Shown here: in pieces, positions 34,578 through 42,972 of the stretch
Layout: the number at the start of each line of letters is the position of its first letter
Position numbering within the stretch: the stretch's first letter is position 1
NCBI GenBank assembly: GCA_030148025.1
Contig: JASBUG010000003.1
Location: forward strand, 62,001 to 126,000
Reading direction: 5' to 3'
Length of the DNA: 64,000 nt
DNA from: Flavobacteriaceae bacterium
Lineage (GTDB): Bacteria > Bacteroidota > Bacteroidia > Flavobacteriales > Flavobacteriaceae
Program-made: the position numbers and the translations under genes
The notes under the pieces: generated by a model
What the model saw: the letters and a program-made list of their open reading frames with translations, nothing else
The model's database searches: none
What the model was told of the DNA's origin: nothing

Positions 34578-34694
34578 TGTCATGCTGAGCATTATCGAGA
34601 ATAATAATACATTTTATTTGAAGATAGCTTACGAAGTAAATCGAAGCGTCTTTTCTCTAGATTCTTCACATCGTTTCACTCATTCAGAATGACA
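34578..34694. repeat. Intergenic repeat, copy 3 (inverted relative to copy 1)
   Basis: Begins TGTCATGCTGAGC and ends CATTCAGAATGACA. The complement of the right end reads TGTCATTCTGAATGA and later GAAGAATCT, matching the left end of copy 1, so this copy is inverted. It ends 5 bp before the M42 stop codon. Confidence 0.7.
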
Positions 34695-34699
34695 ATCTC

Positions 34700-35788
34700 T
34701 TATTCAAAATAACTAAACGTATCTCCAGCTTTAATATTTAAAACCGTTTCATAGATCATTCTAATTACGTTTTCTACATCATCTCTATGTACCATTTCAA
34801 CTGTAGTATGCATATAACGTAACGGCAACGAGATTAAAGCAGAAGCAACTCCACCATTACTATAGGCAAAAGCATCTGTATCTGTTCCTGTTGCTCTAGA
34901 TAGTGCCGAACGCTGGAATGGTATTTTCTTAGCTTCAGCAGTTTCAGTAATAAGATCTCTTAGTTTTTGTTGCACAGCAGGAGCATAGGCAACTACTGGT
35001 CCTTTTCCAAGTTCTAAATGACCTTCTTTTTTCTTATCGATCATTGGTGTAGTCGTATCATGCGTTACATCAGTAACAATAGCTACATTAGGTTTAATAG
35101 TATGCGTGATCATTTCTGCACCACGTAAACCAATTTCTTCCTGTACAGAGTTTGTTACGTATAATCCAAAAGGTAATTCCTTTTTGTTTTCATGAAGTAA
35201 GCGTGCTACTTCAGCGATCATAAAGCCACCCATTCTGTTATCTAAAGCACGACATACAAATTTGTCTTTGTTAAGAATATGGAACTCGTCTGGATAGGTA
35301 ATGACACAACCAACATGAACACCCATTTTCTCTACTTCAGCTTTATCTTTTGCGCCTATATCAATAAAAATATTATCTGGTTTTGGCGGTTCTTCTTTTG
35401 TGCGCAATCTGGTATGAATCGCTGGCCACCCGAAAACACCTTTTACAATACCTTTTTTAGTATGAATATTCACCACTTTACTTGGTGCAATTTGGTGATC
35501 ACTACCACCATTTCTAATCACATAGATCAATCCGTTATCAGCAATATAGTTGACATACCAAGAAATTTCATCAGCATGACCTTCAATAACTACTTTATAT
35601 TCGGCCTTTGGATTAATAACACCAACAGCAGTTCCGTAAGTATCTGTTATAAACTCATCTACATAAGGTTTCAGGTAATCCATCCACAATTTCTGTCCGT
35701 CCCATTCATAACCAGTAGGAGCTGCATTATTTAAATATTTTTCTAAAAAGTCCATCGACTTTTTATTAAGTATCTTCTTTTTTGCCAT
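34700..35788 (-). CDS. M42-family metallo-aminopeptidase
   Basis: 362 residues of the M42 (glutamyl/deblocking aminopeptidase, FrvX-like) fold, cytoplasmic. Two-metal site residues visible in EGHADEI (His), CRALDNRMGG (Asp), QEEIGLRG (Glu pair) and VTDVTHDTTTP (Asp). These tetrahedral-type enzymes trim peptides to amino acids. Divergent from the DUF4294 gene. Confidence 0.93.
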   Translation of the reverse strand: MAKKKILNKKSMDFLEKYLNNAAPTGYEWDGQKLWMDYLKPYVDEFITDTYGTAVGVINPKAEYKVVIEGHADEISWYVNYIADNGLIYVIRNGGSDHQIAPSKVVNIHTKKGIVKGVFGWPAIHTRLRTKEEPPKPDNIFIDIGAKDKAEVEKMGVHVGCVITYPDEFHILNKDKFVCRALDNRMGGFMIAEVARLLHENKKELPFGLYVTNSVQEEIGLRGAEMITHTIKPNVAIVTDVTHDTTTPMIDKKKEGHLELGKGPVVAYAPAVQQKLRDLITETAEAKKIPFQRSALSRATGTDTDAFAYSNGGVASALISLPLRYMHTTVEMVHRDDVENVIRMIYETVLNIKAGDTFSYFE

Positions 35789-35855
35789 TCTAAAATATTT
35801 TGCTCTAAAATAACAATATTAATAAGAATTTAAGGTTTTAAAGCGTGTAAAATAT

Positions 35856-35863
35856 TAACTTTG
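35856..35863 (+). promoter_or_regulatory. -7 element of DUF4294 gene
   Basis: TAACTTTG, exact TAnnTTTG match, 45 nt before the ATG at 35909. Confidence 0.55.
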
Positions 35864-35908
35864 TATTGTTAATTTATTCCAAAAATTAATGCAGAATTTT
35901 AACCTGTT

Positions 35909-36610
35909 ATGGCAAAGATTTTCTACATCATATTTCTAATTCCTTTGTTTTGTTTTTCGCAGGTTGTAGAAACGCAATCTGATACGACTGAAACAAAATA
36001 TTTGATCATTAAGGGCGACTCTATACCGCGTACTTCGATCGATCTGGACGAAGTGATGTTATTGCATAAGCTGGAATTTGATAGTAAAGAAGACAAGCGT
36101 CGTTATTTAATTTTAAAACGAAAGACTTTAAAGGTGTATCATTATGCGCATTTGGCAGCTATTCGGCTAGACACCTTGAATGCACGTTTAGGTAGAATGA
36201 AAAAGAAACGCGATAGAAAGCGTTATGCAAAGAAGATCCAAAAATATATTGATGGAGAGTTTTCGGCAGAATTAAAAAAACTAACACGTACTGAAGGGCA
36301 GATATTAATAAAACTGATTCACAGGCAAACAGGAAAAACTACGTTCGAGCTTATTAAAGAGCTACGAAACGGTTGGCGTGCCTTTTGGTATAATAATACT
36401 GCAAGTTTGTTCGATTTGTCCTTAAAACGAGAGTTTGACCCAATGAATGTTAAGGAAGATTATTTGATTGAAGACATACTGCAACGTAATTTTCAAAGTG
36501 GTCGTTTAGAACGACAAAAGGATGCTTTAGGTCTGGACTTTTTTGAACTGAGTGATAAATGGCTAAAAGACGACCCCAAAACTACTTCGGCGAATGAGCG
36601 ATCAAACTAA
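35909..36610 (+). CDS. DUF4294 exported protein
   Basis: 233 residues. Signal peptide 1-18 (FLIPLFCFSQ). The DUF4294 body begins YLIIKGDSIPRTSIDLDEVM, runs through a charged helical region (LGRMKKKRDRKRYAKKIQ) and TRTEGQILIKLIHRQTGKT, and contains the WRAFWYNNTASLF block. Bacteroidota-specific; function unknown, and the divergent pairing with M42 is common in relatives as far as I know. Overlaps the next gene by 17 bp. Confidence 0.9.
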   Translation: MAKIFYIIFLIPLFCFSQVVETQSDTTETKYLIIKGDSIPRTSIDLDEVMLLHKLEFDSKEDKRRYLILKRKTLKVYHYAHLAAIRLDTLNARLGRMKKKRDRKRYAKKIQKYIDGEFSAELKKLTRTEGQILIKLIHRQTGKTTFELIKELRNGWRAFWYNNTASLFDLSLKREFDPMNVKEDYLIEDILQRNFQSGRLERQKDALGLDFFELSDKWLKDDPKTTSANERSN

Positions 36611-37217
36611 CCTAGAAGAACGGTTAAACACCTATTCGCATGCTATTGGTGCATTACTAGGAATTGCTGGACTTGTGCTTTTAATTGTTAAGCAGAATGA
36701 TACACCTTGGAGTTTGTTTAGTGTTTTGGTGTATGGTATTTCAATCATTATATTATTTAGTGCTTCTACATTGTATCATGCTGCCAGAACAGAACGCCGA
36801 AAACATTATTTTAGAATCGTAGATCATATTAGTATTTACTTACTTATTGCAGGAACTTACACTCCTGTATTGCTTTTACAGCTTCAAGATAGTAAGGGTT
36901 GGACTTTGTTTTATGTGGTTTGGGGAATAGCTGCTTTTGGTGTGTTTTTAAAGCTCTTTTTTACAGGCCGTTTTGAGGTGTTTTCTACACTACTTTATTT
37001 AGTAATGGGTTGGTTGATTGTGTTTGATTTTGAAGCTTTGGTAAATACAATCCCTGCCAACGGACTTATGTTGCTTATTGCTGGAGGTATTGCGTATACG
37101 GTTGGTATTGTGTTTTATGCTATACATAAAATACCTTTTAACCATGTGATTTGGCATGTGTTTGTATTAGCAGGTGCCATTTGCCATTATTTGATGATAT
37201 TGTTGTATGTGGTTTAG
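36594..37217 (+). CDS. trhA: Hemolysin III / PAQR-type membrane protein (TrhA family)
   Basis: 207 residues and seven helices. Family motifs: ERLNTYSHAIGALLGIAGL, FSASTLYHAARTE (Ser and His), IYLLIAGTYTPVLL, and C-terminal HVIWHVFVLAGAICHY with the last histidines. The conserved Ser/Asp/His residues form the putative zinc site of PAQR proteins. TrhA homologues affect membrane energetics or lipid homeostasis; haemolysis itself is doubtful. Confidence 0.9.
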   Translation: MSDQTNLEERLNTYSHAIGALLGIAGLVLLIVKQNDTPWSLFSVLVYGISIIILFSASTLYHAARTERRKHYFRIVDHISIYLLIAGTYTPVLLLQLQDSKGWTLFYVVWGIAAFGVFLKLFFTGRFEVFSTLLYLVMGWLIVFDFEALVNTIPANGLMLLIAGGIAYTVGIVFYAIHKIPFNHVIWHVFVLAGAICHYLMILLYVV

Positions 37218-37230
37218 GTTAACCTAAACA
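37213..37230. promoter_or_regulatory. 18-bp perfect palindrome at the trhA stop codon
   Basis: GTTTAGGTTAACCTAAAC, containing the TAG stop. It sits between convergent genes; there is no loop or T-run, so it is not a normal terminator. Confidence 0.3.
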
Positions 37231-37262
37231 ATTGTCAAATCATTGTTTAAGCTAGTTGGTTT

Positions 37263-37934
37263 TTAATAATCAGCTTCATATCCGTGTCCATTTTTTCCGT
37301 AAAAAATTAACCATTTAGCTAAAGAATAAACAATATGTAATTTACTTTCCAATGTTTCTTCATCCATGTCTGGAGGAGTTCTTTGATCTTTAAGATATTC
37401 CAGTTTGTTTTCTTTTGCAGTTTTATTGGCGACAGTCAATAACCTATTTCCATAATCTAAGGCATCTTCGGCTAGCTTGGTTTCCCAAGCTTCATTTGCG
37501 AGATCGTTACCAATTATGTCGACACAGTCAACAATAAATTGTCCTCTAAAAACATTTTCATCTTGTCCTAATGCAAAATAACAGGGAACACCATCTTGCT
37601 CTTTGGCAAGGGGAATGACATAAAAACCTTGATGTTCTTTTAAGAATTCATCATACGATGATTGTTTTTCTAACTCTTTGTACTTTTCTTTTAGCCATTC
37701 TTCTGCTTCAGGATCTCTACCAACCATTGGTGCTTTAATTGTTTCATAGGTAGGGATTTGATTTTGAAACCATTCTTGAATCAGTTCATCTTTAGTTGGA
37801 TATTTTTTTCCTCTTAACTTATCCCAAAAATTGGGTTTCGGAATGTTATCAGATTCAATCATTTTAAATATTTCTATATATCTTTTCTCAAAACCTTTTT
37901 TAGGTTTTCCTAAAGGTCTCAAATCTAATCCCAT
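37263..37934 (-). CDS. Hypothetical protein
   Basis: Family not recognised. 223 residues, soluble, acidic, no signal peptide. The N-terminus (MGLDLRPLGKPKKGFEKRYIE) and the middle (VDCVDIIGNDLANEAWETKL) look like a folded domain, and the C-terminus ends in WLIFYGKNGHGYEADY. Lone gene, convergent with trhA; no motif suggests catalysis. Confidence 0.7.
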   Translation of the reverse strand: MGLDLRPLGKPKKGFEKRYIEIFKMIESDNIPKPNFWDKLRGKKYPTKDELIQEWFQNQIPTYETIKAPMVGRDPEAEEWLKEKYKELEKQSSYDEFLKEHQGFYVIPLAKEQDGVPCYFALGQDENVFRGQFIVDCVDIIGNDLANEAWETKLAEDALDYGNRLLTVANKTAKENKLEYLKDQRTPPDMDEETLESKLHIVYSLAKWLIFYGKNGHGYEADY

Positions 37935-38036
37935 ATTTATAGTTTTTTTGAATATAAAACGCTAAACGAATATAGTTGTTTTTCTTGCAATATAAAGAAA
38001 GAAGTAAGTCTGGTTTGACAGTAATTGTTAATATAT

Positions 38037-38071
38037 GATATTGATTTTTGTAATATAAAGAGTTATTATTG
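38037..38071 (+). promoter_or_regulatory. Promoter of first lipocalin-like paralogue
   Basis: GATATTG (38037-38043), 20 bp, then TATTATTG (38064-38071; one mismatch to TAnnTTTG), 4 nt before the ATG at 38076. The same GATATTG-N20-TATTATTG-N4-ATG arrangement precedes the second paralogue. Confidence 0.55.
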
Positions 38072-38075
38072 CTGT

Positions 38076-38501
38076 ATGAAAAAAATTACTTTAAGCATAA
38101 CCTTGTTATTTTGTGTATGTATAATAAATGCACAAGAATTAGATTTAACAAAACTTCATGGAAAGTGGGTTGTTGATAAAATTGAGCTTTATAAAAGTGG
38201 TGAATTAGACAACACCGAACAAAAAGAAATTAAAAAAGATTGTCCAAACTATATGGAGTTTGGCGCTAATGGAACTGCTGTAAACTATAAATTTGAGGAG
38301 GATTGTTCTTTATTTAAAAAGGATGAAGGCACCTTTACGTTCGAAGATTCAGTTTTAAAAGTTACCGAAAATTCTGGAAGAGTAGGTTTTGAAATGAAAC
38401 TCCTAGAACTTCTTGATGATACAATGGTATTAAGCAGAAAACAAGAGTTTGATGGTGCCGTTTATGAAAGAAGGATCTACATGAAAAGACATAGTAAGTA
38501 A
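38076..38501 (+). CDS. Exported lipocalin-like protein, tandem paralogue 1
   Basis: 141 residues from ATG 38076; the upstream in-frame ATG at 38025 lies before the promoter element and is rejected. Signal peptide 1-19 (CVCIINAQ). The mature part begins LTKLHGKWVVDKIEL and then has alternating strands (YMEFGANGTAVNYKFEEDC, GTFTFEDSVLKVTENSG) typical of small lipocalin-like stress proteins in Bacteroidota. Paralogue of the next gene, with equal length. Ligand unknown. Confidence 0.8.
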   Translation: MKKITLSITLLFCVCIINAQELDLTKLHGKWVVDKIELYKSGELDNTEQKEIKKDCPNYMEFGANGTAVNYKFEEDCSLFKKDEGTFTFEDSVLKVTENSGRVGFEMKLLELLDDTMVLSRKQEFDGAVYERRIYMKRHSK

Positions 38502-38524
38502 GCTTCTTTTTACTACACAAAATA

Positions 38525-38559
38525 GATATTGCTTTTCGCAGTATAAAGCACTATTATTG
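38525..38559 (+). promoter_or_regulatory. Promoter of second lipocalin-like paralogue
   Basis: GATATTG (38525-38531), 20 bp, TATTATTG (38552-38559), 4 nt, ATG. It duplicates the layout at 38037-38071, so the promoter was copied with the gene. Confidence 0.55.
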
Positions 38560-38563
38560 CCCC

Positions 38564-38989
38564 ATGAAAAAAATTACTTTAAGTATTATCTTCTTGATGC
38601 TAGTGCATTTAATATATGCGCAGAAGTTTGACAAAACAAAGCTTCATGGTAAGTGGACTTTTAGCAAAATTGAAATTTTTGAAAACGGTGTTTTAGTTGA
38701 GACAAACGAAAAGGATCCTGAAAATAAGTGTCCTACATATGTAGCATTTTATAGTGATGGGAGCGCGAGTAGTTTTAATTTTAAAGACGACTGTAGCTTG
38801 CGTGAAAAAATAGAAGGTACCTTTGTTATTAAAGATGGCGTTTTATTGGTTACTGAAAATACTGGAGAAGAAGCTATCAATATGAAAATCATAACTCTTA
38901 AAACTGACACCATTGAACTTCATGCTAAAGAAGAAGATCATGGTGTTGTTTATGAAACAAAGGCTTATTTAATTAGGTATAAAATCTAA
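38564..38989 (+). CDS. Exported lipocalin-like protein, tandem paralogue 2
   Basis: 141 residues, signal peptide ending LIYAQ. Aligns along its whole length with the preceding gene: KLHGKWTFSKIEI, CPTYVAFYSDGSASSFNF, GTFVIKDGVLLVTENTG. Both keep two cysteines (KCP/DCP and DDCS/EDCS) that could form a disulfide. Product of tandem duplication, now diverged. Confidence 0.8.
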   Translation: MKKITLSIIFLMLVHLIYAQKFDKTKLHGKWTFSKIEIFENGVLVETNEKDPENKCPTYVAFYSDGSASSFNFKDDCSLREKIEGTFVIKDGVLLVTENTGEEAINMKIITLKTDTIELHAKEEDHGVVYETKAYLIRYKI

Positions 38990-39013
38990 TTAAATATAGC
39001 AGAATAGTAAAAA

Positions 39014-40096
39014 TTATTCGATTTTTCCCATAAGTCCCCAGCCATTGGCTTTATCAACAACAATGCAGTGAATGGTATTTTTACCCTTAGTTAGATTTAA
39101 ATAGAGTTTGTTAGCATTGATGTTTAAATGACCTTGGTATTGAGGCCCTTTAGATCTAAACGTATTATTACCACGATATATAAGCTTACCGTTTAAGTAT
39201 ACCAAAATGTTATCGCTATAATCAAATGAAAATAGTTTTGTTTCATCTGCTTTAGATGTAATTGAGGTTGTGGCAATAGTAAAAGCTTCCTTATTTCGTT
39301 CAAAACCACCCGATGAAGGTTTTTTAAGATATTTGGAAATAGGGAGTAATCCAGAAGTTTCTGTTTTAACGATTGTATAGGTTTCCTTAGAAAAATCAAT
39401 ATTTGTAATCACTTCTTCGCTAAATAGCTTTGCCTGTGAAATATGCCATTTCGTAATAACTCCAGGCGCTGCAGTTTTAGGTATAGTATTTTTACTTGAT
39501 TGCTTAGAATTTGCTTCTAGAGGTGTAAACTTAAAATTGGCAAACCTGTTATTAAAAAGTGCAAACAAGCCAAAATCTCCCGACTGTTGTTCAACTCTTA
39601 AGTTATCTATCGTTAGTACTTTTGTGTTATTTACATACACATCAGCATTGGTATTGTTAATTACAATTTTTAGTTTATTCCAACCTTCTGTTTTAAACGT
39701 TACATTGGCTTGATACTCTTTATATAATTGCCAGTTTGATTCGTTGTTGAACGTTGGTGTATATTGTACAGCATCCACTTGTCGTGATTTATGAAGTCGC
39801 ATATAGACCTCTTCCATATTCCCGTTTTGTTTCCTGAAAATAATGCCTGCAAAACTTCTTGCCGTATTTGCATATACATCTACCTCTATGATACCATTGG
39901 CTAAACTATGTCCTTTAACAGTTGCTTTGCCGTTTAATAAAATGGTGTTTTTACCTTCAAATTCTTCAAAAGTTGCTAATGCTGCATGTGAGGTGTCCCA
40001 ATGGTTTTTTAGCATTGCTATACTGGTACTTTTGTTTTGTGAAATACCAGTTGTAATAGCAGTAATAAAAAGTATGGCGAATAAGTGATGTTTCAT
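39014..40096 (-). CDS. Exported lectin/glucanase-like (DUF1080-type) protein
   Basis: 360 residues from ATG 40096, chosen because it starts a signal peptide (MKHHLFAILFITAITTGISQ). The first half is a concanavalin-A-like jelly roll of 3-keto-disaccharide-hydrolase (DUF1080) type (GIIEVDVYANTARSFAGIIF, EGWNKLKIVINNTNADVYVN). The second half is another strand-rich domain with FSFDYSDNILVYLNGKLIY. No catalytic residues are obvious; carbohydrate binding is inferred. Confidence 0.72.
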   Translation of the reverse strand: MKHHLFAILFITAITTGISQNKSTSIAMLKNHWDTSHAALATFEEFEGKNTILLNGKATVKGHSLANGIIEVDVYANTARSFAGIIFRKQNGNMEEVYMRLHKSRQVDAVQYTPTFNNESNWQLYKEYQANVTFKTEGWNKLKIVINNTNADVYVNNTKVLTIDNLRVEQQSGDFGLFALFNNRFANFKFTPLEANSKQSSKNTIPKTAAPGVITKWHISQAKLFSEEVITNIDFSKETYTIVKTETSGLLPISKYLKKPSSGGFERNKEAFTIATTSITSKADETKLFSFDYSDNILVYLNGKLIYRGNNTFRSKGPQYQGHLNINANKLYLNLTKGKNTIHCIVVDKANGWGLMGKIE

Positions 40097-40161
40097 GATT
40101 GATTCTTTAAATGATAACAAAAATGACAATTTTATAACAATTTAATACTATCAGTTTTGTG

Positions 40162-41031
40162 CTAATAGCTATCAATTTGGTAATTCATTCTATATTCTGA
40201 AGGAGAGGTGCCTTCTAATCGCATAAAAAAACGCGTAAGATTATTGGGTTCGCTAAAACTTAAAGTATTGGCAATTTCCTGAATAGTTTTTTCAGAATAG
40301 AGTAATTCCATTTTTATTTCCTGGAGTAGTCTGGAATGTATTAGGTCTTTAGTGGTGTGACCAGTATAGTTTTTTATGCTATTATTTAGTTTGTGTCTTG
40401 AGGTTTTTAAAAGCTGACAATAATCTTCAACCTTATGAAGATCTTTAATATTTTGTTCTAATGCTTCTTTAAACTTATAGATTATTGAAGTGCCCTGAGT
40501 TTCGGAAGGTATTTTATAAGTTTGGGCGTATATTCTGTTTATTTTAGATAAGAAAAAATAGAGTAAAGCCCTTATAATATGAGTGCTATCGTCTTTAAAA
40601 TTCTTGATCTCTTCGGTTATTTCATTTAAAATGTATCTAAGATTTTCGTAATCTACAATGTTTAATGTAAGATGCTGTGGTTCTTTAGTGTTATAGAAAT
40701 ACTGCATTTTATACACAAACAGTTTGTCTTCAAAAAAGTTTGATAAAAAATCGTTTTTAAAGACCAAATGAAATCCTTTTATGTTTGAAGTATCAATATA
40801 ACTTCGCTTTTTCTGAAAAGGTGAAATAAAGAATAACGAATGGTTTCTAATAGTTATGGGGTCTCCATTTAATTCTATTTTGCCATTGGCAGTTTCAAAA
40901 ATAAAGATCTCAAAGAAGTTTGTAGTGTGTATCTGCTCTTCAAAGTATAGATTTTTATTCTCTTCAAACTTGTGAAGGTCCATTAAGAGTTCAAAGCCGT
41001 ATTTTTCTTTTTCAAAAAGAAATGTGCGCAT
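40162..41031 (-). CDS. AraC-family transcriptional regulator
   Basis: 289 residues. The N-terminus is a cupin-like sensor; the C-terminus carries the AraC double HTH (about 195-285: YCQLLKTSRHKLNNSIKNYTG, IQEIANTLSFSEPNNLTRFF, EGTSPSEYR). A start 16 codons later (MDLHKFEENK) is possible. Last gene of a minus-strand run behind the ZIP and DUF4268 genes, 13 bp after the latter. Confidence 0.88.
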   Translation of the reverse strand: MRTFLFEKEKYGFELLMDLHKFEENKNLYFEEQIHTTNFFEIFIFETANGKIELNGDPITIRNHSLFFISPFQKKRSYIDTSNIKGFHLVFKNDFLSNFFEDKLFVYKMQYFYNTKEPQHLTLNIVDYENLRYILNEITEEIKNFKDDSTHIIRALLYFFLSKINRIYAQTYKIPSETQGTSIIYKFKEALEQNIKDLHKVEDYCQLLKTSRHKLNNSIKNYTGHTTKDLIHSRLLQEIKMELLYSEKTIQEIANTLSFSEPNNLTRFFMRLEGTSPSEYRMNYQIDSY

Positions 41032-41044
41032 TTCAGTAGTTTTA

Positions 41045-41473
41045 TTAGCCTTTTATAACATCTCTATATTCTTCAAAAAATGCTTCAAACAAATTCATTT
41101 TTTCGTTAAAGAATTCCATAGTATCACGCCATGTGTTTTTATTATGAATGGATACTTTTTGTTCTAAAGGCACATAAATTCGCGATATTTCTTTACCGTT
41201 GTCTAAAAAGTACTCTTCTTCATAAATGGCTGTAGGTAAATAGTCGTCTAAAAGTATAGATTTGAGTGCTACCAATTTTTCCCAGCAATTCACACGGTTT
41301 TCAAGATCGTCTTCTAGATCTAGAGTAACAAAGGCTTTTTTTGTGTCAAAATAAAATTTAAATGATAAGCCTTTGATCTTGGTATTGTATAACAACCATT
41401 TTCTTGGGAATGATTTCCCAAAGCTCGTCCAAAATTCTTGTCGTAATAATCGTGATTCTTCTTTGCTAAACAT
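41045..41473 (-). CDS. DUF4268 domain protein
   Basis: 142 residues, soluble. The DUF4268 pattern is clear: RQEFWTSFGKSFPRKWLLYN, KGLSFKFYFDTKKAFVTLDLE, then CWEKLVALKSILLDDYLP and W near RDTMEFFNEKMNLFEAFFEEY. The domain is distantly similar to restriction-endonuclease-associated proteins, but no catalytic motif is seen. Starts 1 bp after the ZIP stop. Confidence 0.88.
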   Translation of the reverse strand: MFSKEESRLLRQEFWTSFGKSFPRKWLLYNTKIKGLSFKFYFDTKKAFVTLDLEDDLENRVNCWEKLVALKSILLDDYLPTAIYEEEYFLDNGKEISRIYVPLEQKVSIHNKNTWRDTMEFFNEKMNLFEAFFEEYRDVIKG

Positions 41474-41474
41474 A

Positions 41475-42149
41475 CTAGAACATATAAGCTAATGCTACAG
41501 CCACGACTATAACTATAATTTTACTTAAATTAAATTTATGCCCTTCGCTACTTTCAAACAAAATAGTAGTAGAGATATGTAAAAATATACCAATAACTAC
41601 AGCGTTTATGATATCTAGCAAACCATGAGGTAATTCTACTGTATTAGAAATTAGAGTTCCTGTAGGAGTCATTAATCCAAATACGCCTAGAAATAATAAA
41701 ATCTGTAGTGTTTTATACCCAGATTGAAATAAATACATAGTAATTAAAATAGCAATAGGTATTTTGTGAATGAGTACCCCATACACCATATCGTTATGTT
41801 GATGAATAGGAAACCCTTCCAGAAAGGCGTGAATACATAAACTGGTAAATAGTAGCCAGGGAAAATTTGAGCTATTTTTATCAATATGTACATGTCCATG
41901 TTCAGCTCCTTTTGAGAAGAATTCAAGGAAGATCTGTAATAAAACACCAACCATTATAAACAACCCAGTTTTTTTTGCATGCATATGATGGTATACTTCA
42001 GGAAGTAATTCAAAAACTGTTAGCGACATTAAAAAGGCGCCACTAAAGGCTAGAAGTAGTTTTATGTTTTTTATAGGTTTGTTCTTCGTGAGTTTAACTA
42101 TAAGAAACCCTAGAATTACAGCATATATTGGAAGTAAGTATTTATTCAT
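41475..42149 (-). CDS. ZIP-family metal transporter
   Basis: 224 residues and about eight helices. Metal-binding ZIP helices: CIHAFLEGFP (TM4-like) and GVLIHKIPIAILI (TM5-like). The loop between carries histidines (AEHGHVHIDKN), typical of zinc/iron importers. Probably divalent-metal uptake across the inner membrane. First gene of ZIP-DUF4268-AraC. Confidence 0.87.
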   Translation of the reverse strand: MNKYLLPIYAVILGFLIVKLTKNKPIKNIKLLLAFSGAFLMSLTVFELLPEVYHHMHAKKTGLFIMVGVLLQIFLEFFSKGAEHGHVHIDKNSSNFPWLLFTSLCIHAFLEGFPIHQHNDMVYGVLIHKIPIAILITMYLFQSGYKTLQILLFLGVFGLMTPTGTLISNTVELPHGLLDIINAVVIGIFLHISTTILFESSEGHKFNLSKIIVIVVAVALAYMF

Positions 42150-42182
42150 TTTAATTGTAGAGAAGCATTAATTAAATTAAGG

Positions 42183-42914
42183 TTACATAAATATCATGAT
42201 AAGTCGTTCTGAATGCTCTTTCCTGAATTTGTTTAGTTTATAATCTCCAAATACATCCAGAAGTTGTACGCCTGCTTTTTCAAACATTTGTTCAAAATCG
42301 TTTAATGTAATTGCTTTTACACTTTCTTTAAATTGAAATGATTGTCCATCAGCTTTGAATGATATGTCTTTGATAATAAACCCATTTTCAACATAGCGTT
42401 TTAAATGAAAATCTATACCATCAATGGTTCTTACATTTTCAGGAACTAGGTTAGGTATCACAAAATCGGCATTTAAAAAATCAATAACGCCAATACCATT
42501 ATCTTTAAGATTGTCCTTAATAGCTTTAATAGTGTTTAGATCGTCTTGGTTATCTTCAAAAAAGCCAAAACTGGTGAATAAGTTAAACACTGCATTAAAT
42601 TGTTTACCATATGGCAAACGCATATCATGAACATCAAAATGGAGTTTGTTGTTTTCAAATTGTTTGGCAAAAGCAATACTTTTTTCTGAAAGATCAATAC
42701 CAGTTACATCATAACCAATACTATTCAAATACACAGCATGACGTCCTTTTCCACAAGCAAGATCTAAAATGTTTCCATGTTCTGAAATGTTTAAATAGGA
42801 GGTAAGTGTTTCCATAAAGCTTTGTGCTTCCTGGTCATCTCTATCTTTATACAAAATATGGTAATAGGGTGTGTCAAACCATGAAGTATACCAGTCTTTC
42901 GTGTCTTTTGTCAT
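42183..42914 (-). CDS. Class I SAM-dependent methyltransferase
   Basis: 243 residues. SAM-binding motif I is NILDLACGKGRHAVYL (about 48-63), followed by GIDLSEKSIAFAKQF and DMRLPYG. Substrate unknown. Its promoter is back-to-back with that of the RNA methyltransferase gene. Confidence 0.88.
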   Translation of the reverse strand: MTKDTKDWYTSWFDTPYYHILYKDRDDQEAQSFMETLTSYLNISEHGNILDLACGKGRHAVYLNSIGYDVTGIDLSEKSIAFAKQFENNKLHFDVHDMRLPYGKQFNAVFNLFTSFGFFEDNQDDLNTIKAIKDNLKDNGIGVIDFLNADFVIPNLVPENVRTIDGIDFHLKRYVENGFIIKDISFKADGQSFQFKESVKAITLNDFEQMFEKAGVQLLDVFGDYKLNKFRKEHSERLIMIFM

Positions 42915-42933
42915 ACATTAATGTGTGTCGCAA

Positions 42934-42952
42934 CAAAAATAAAGTATTTTTG
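42934..42952. promoter_or_regulatory. Mirror-image divergent -7 elements
   Basis: CAAAAATA-AAG-TATTTTTG: a perfect inverted repeat. The left arm is the minus-strand TAnnTTTG of the methyltransferase gene (19 nt before its ATG) and the right arm the plus-strand one of the RNA methyltransferase gene (20 nt before its ATG). Confidence 0.65.
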
Positions 42953-42972
42953 CAATCTATTTCATGTAAGTA

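Noticed and set aside
34357..34699. Possible small gene or tRNA in the longest non-coding gap
   Set aside because: The gap contains only repeat copies and one terminator; no tRNA cloverleaf or sizeable frame.
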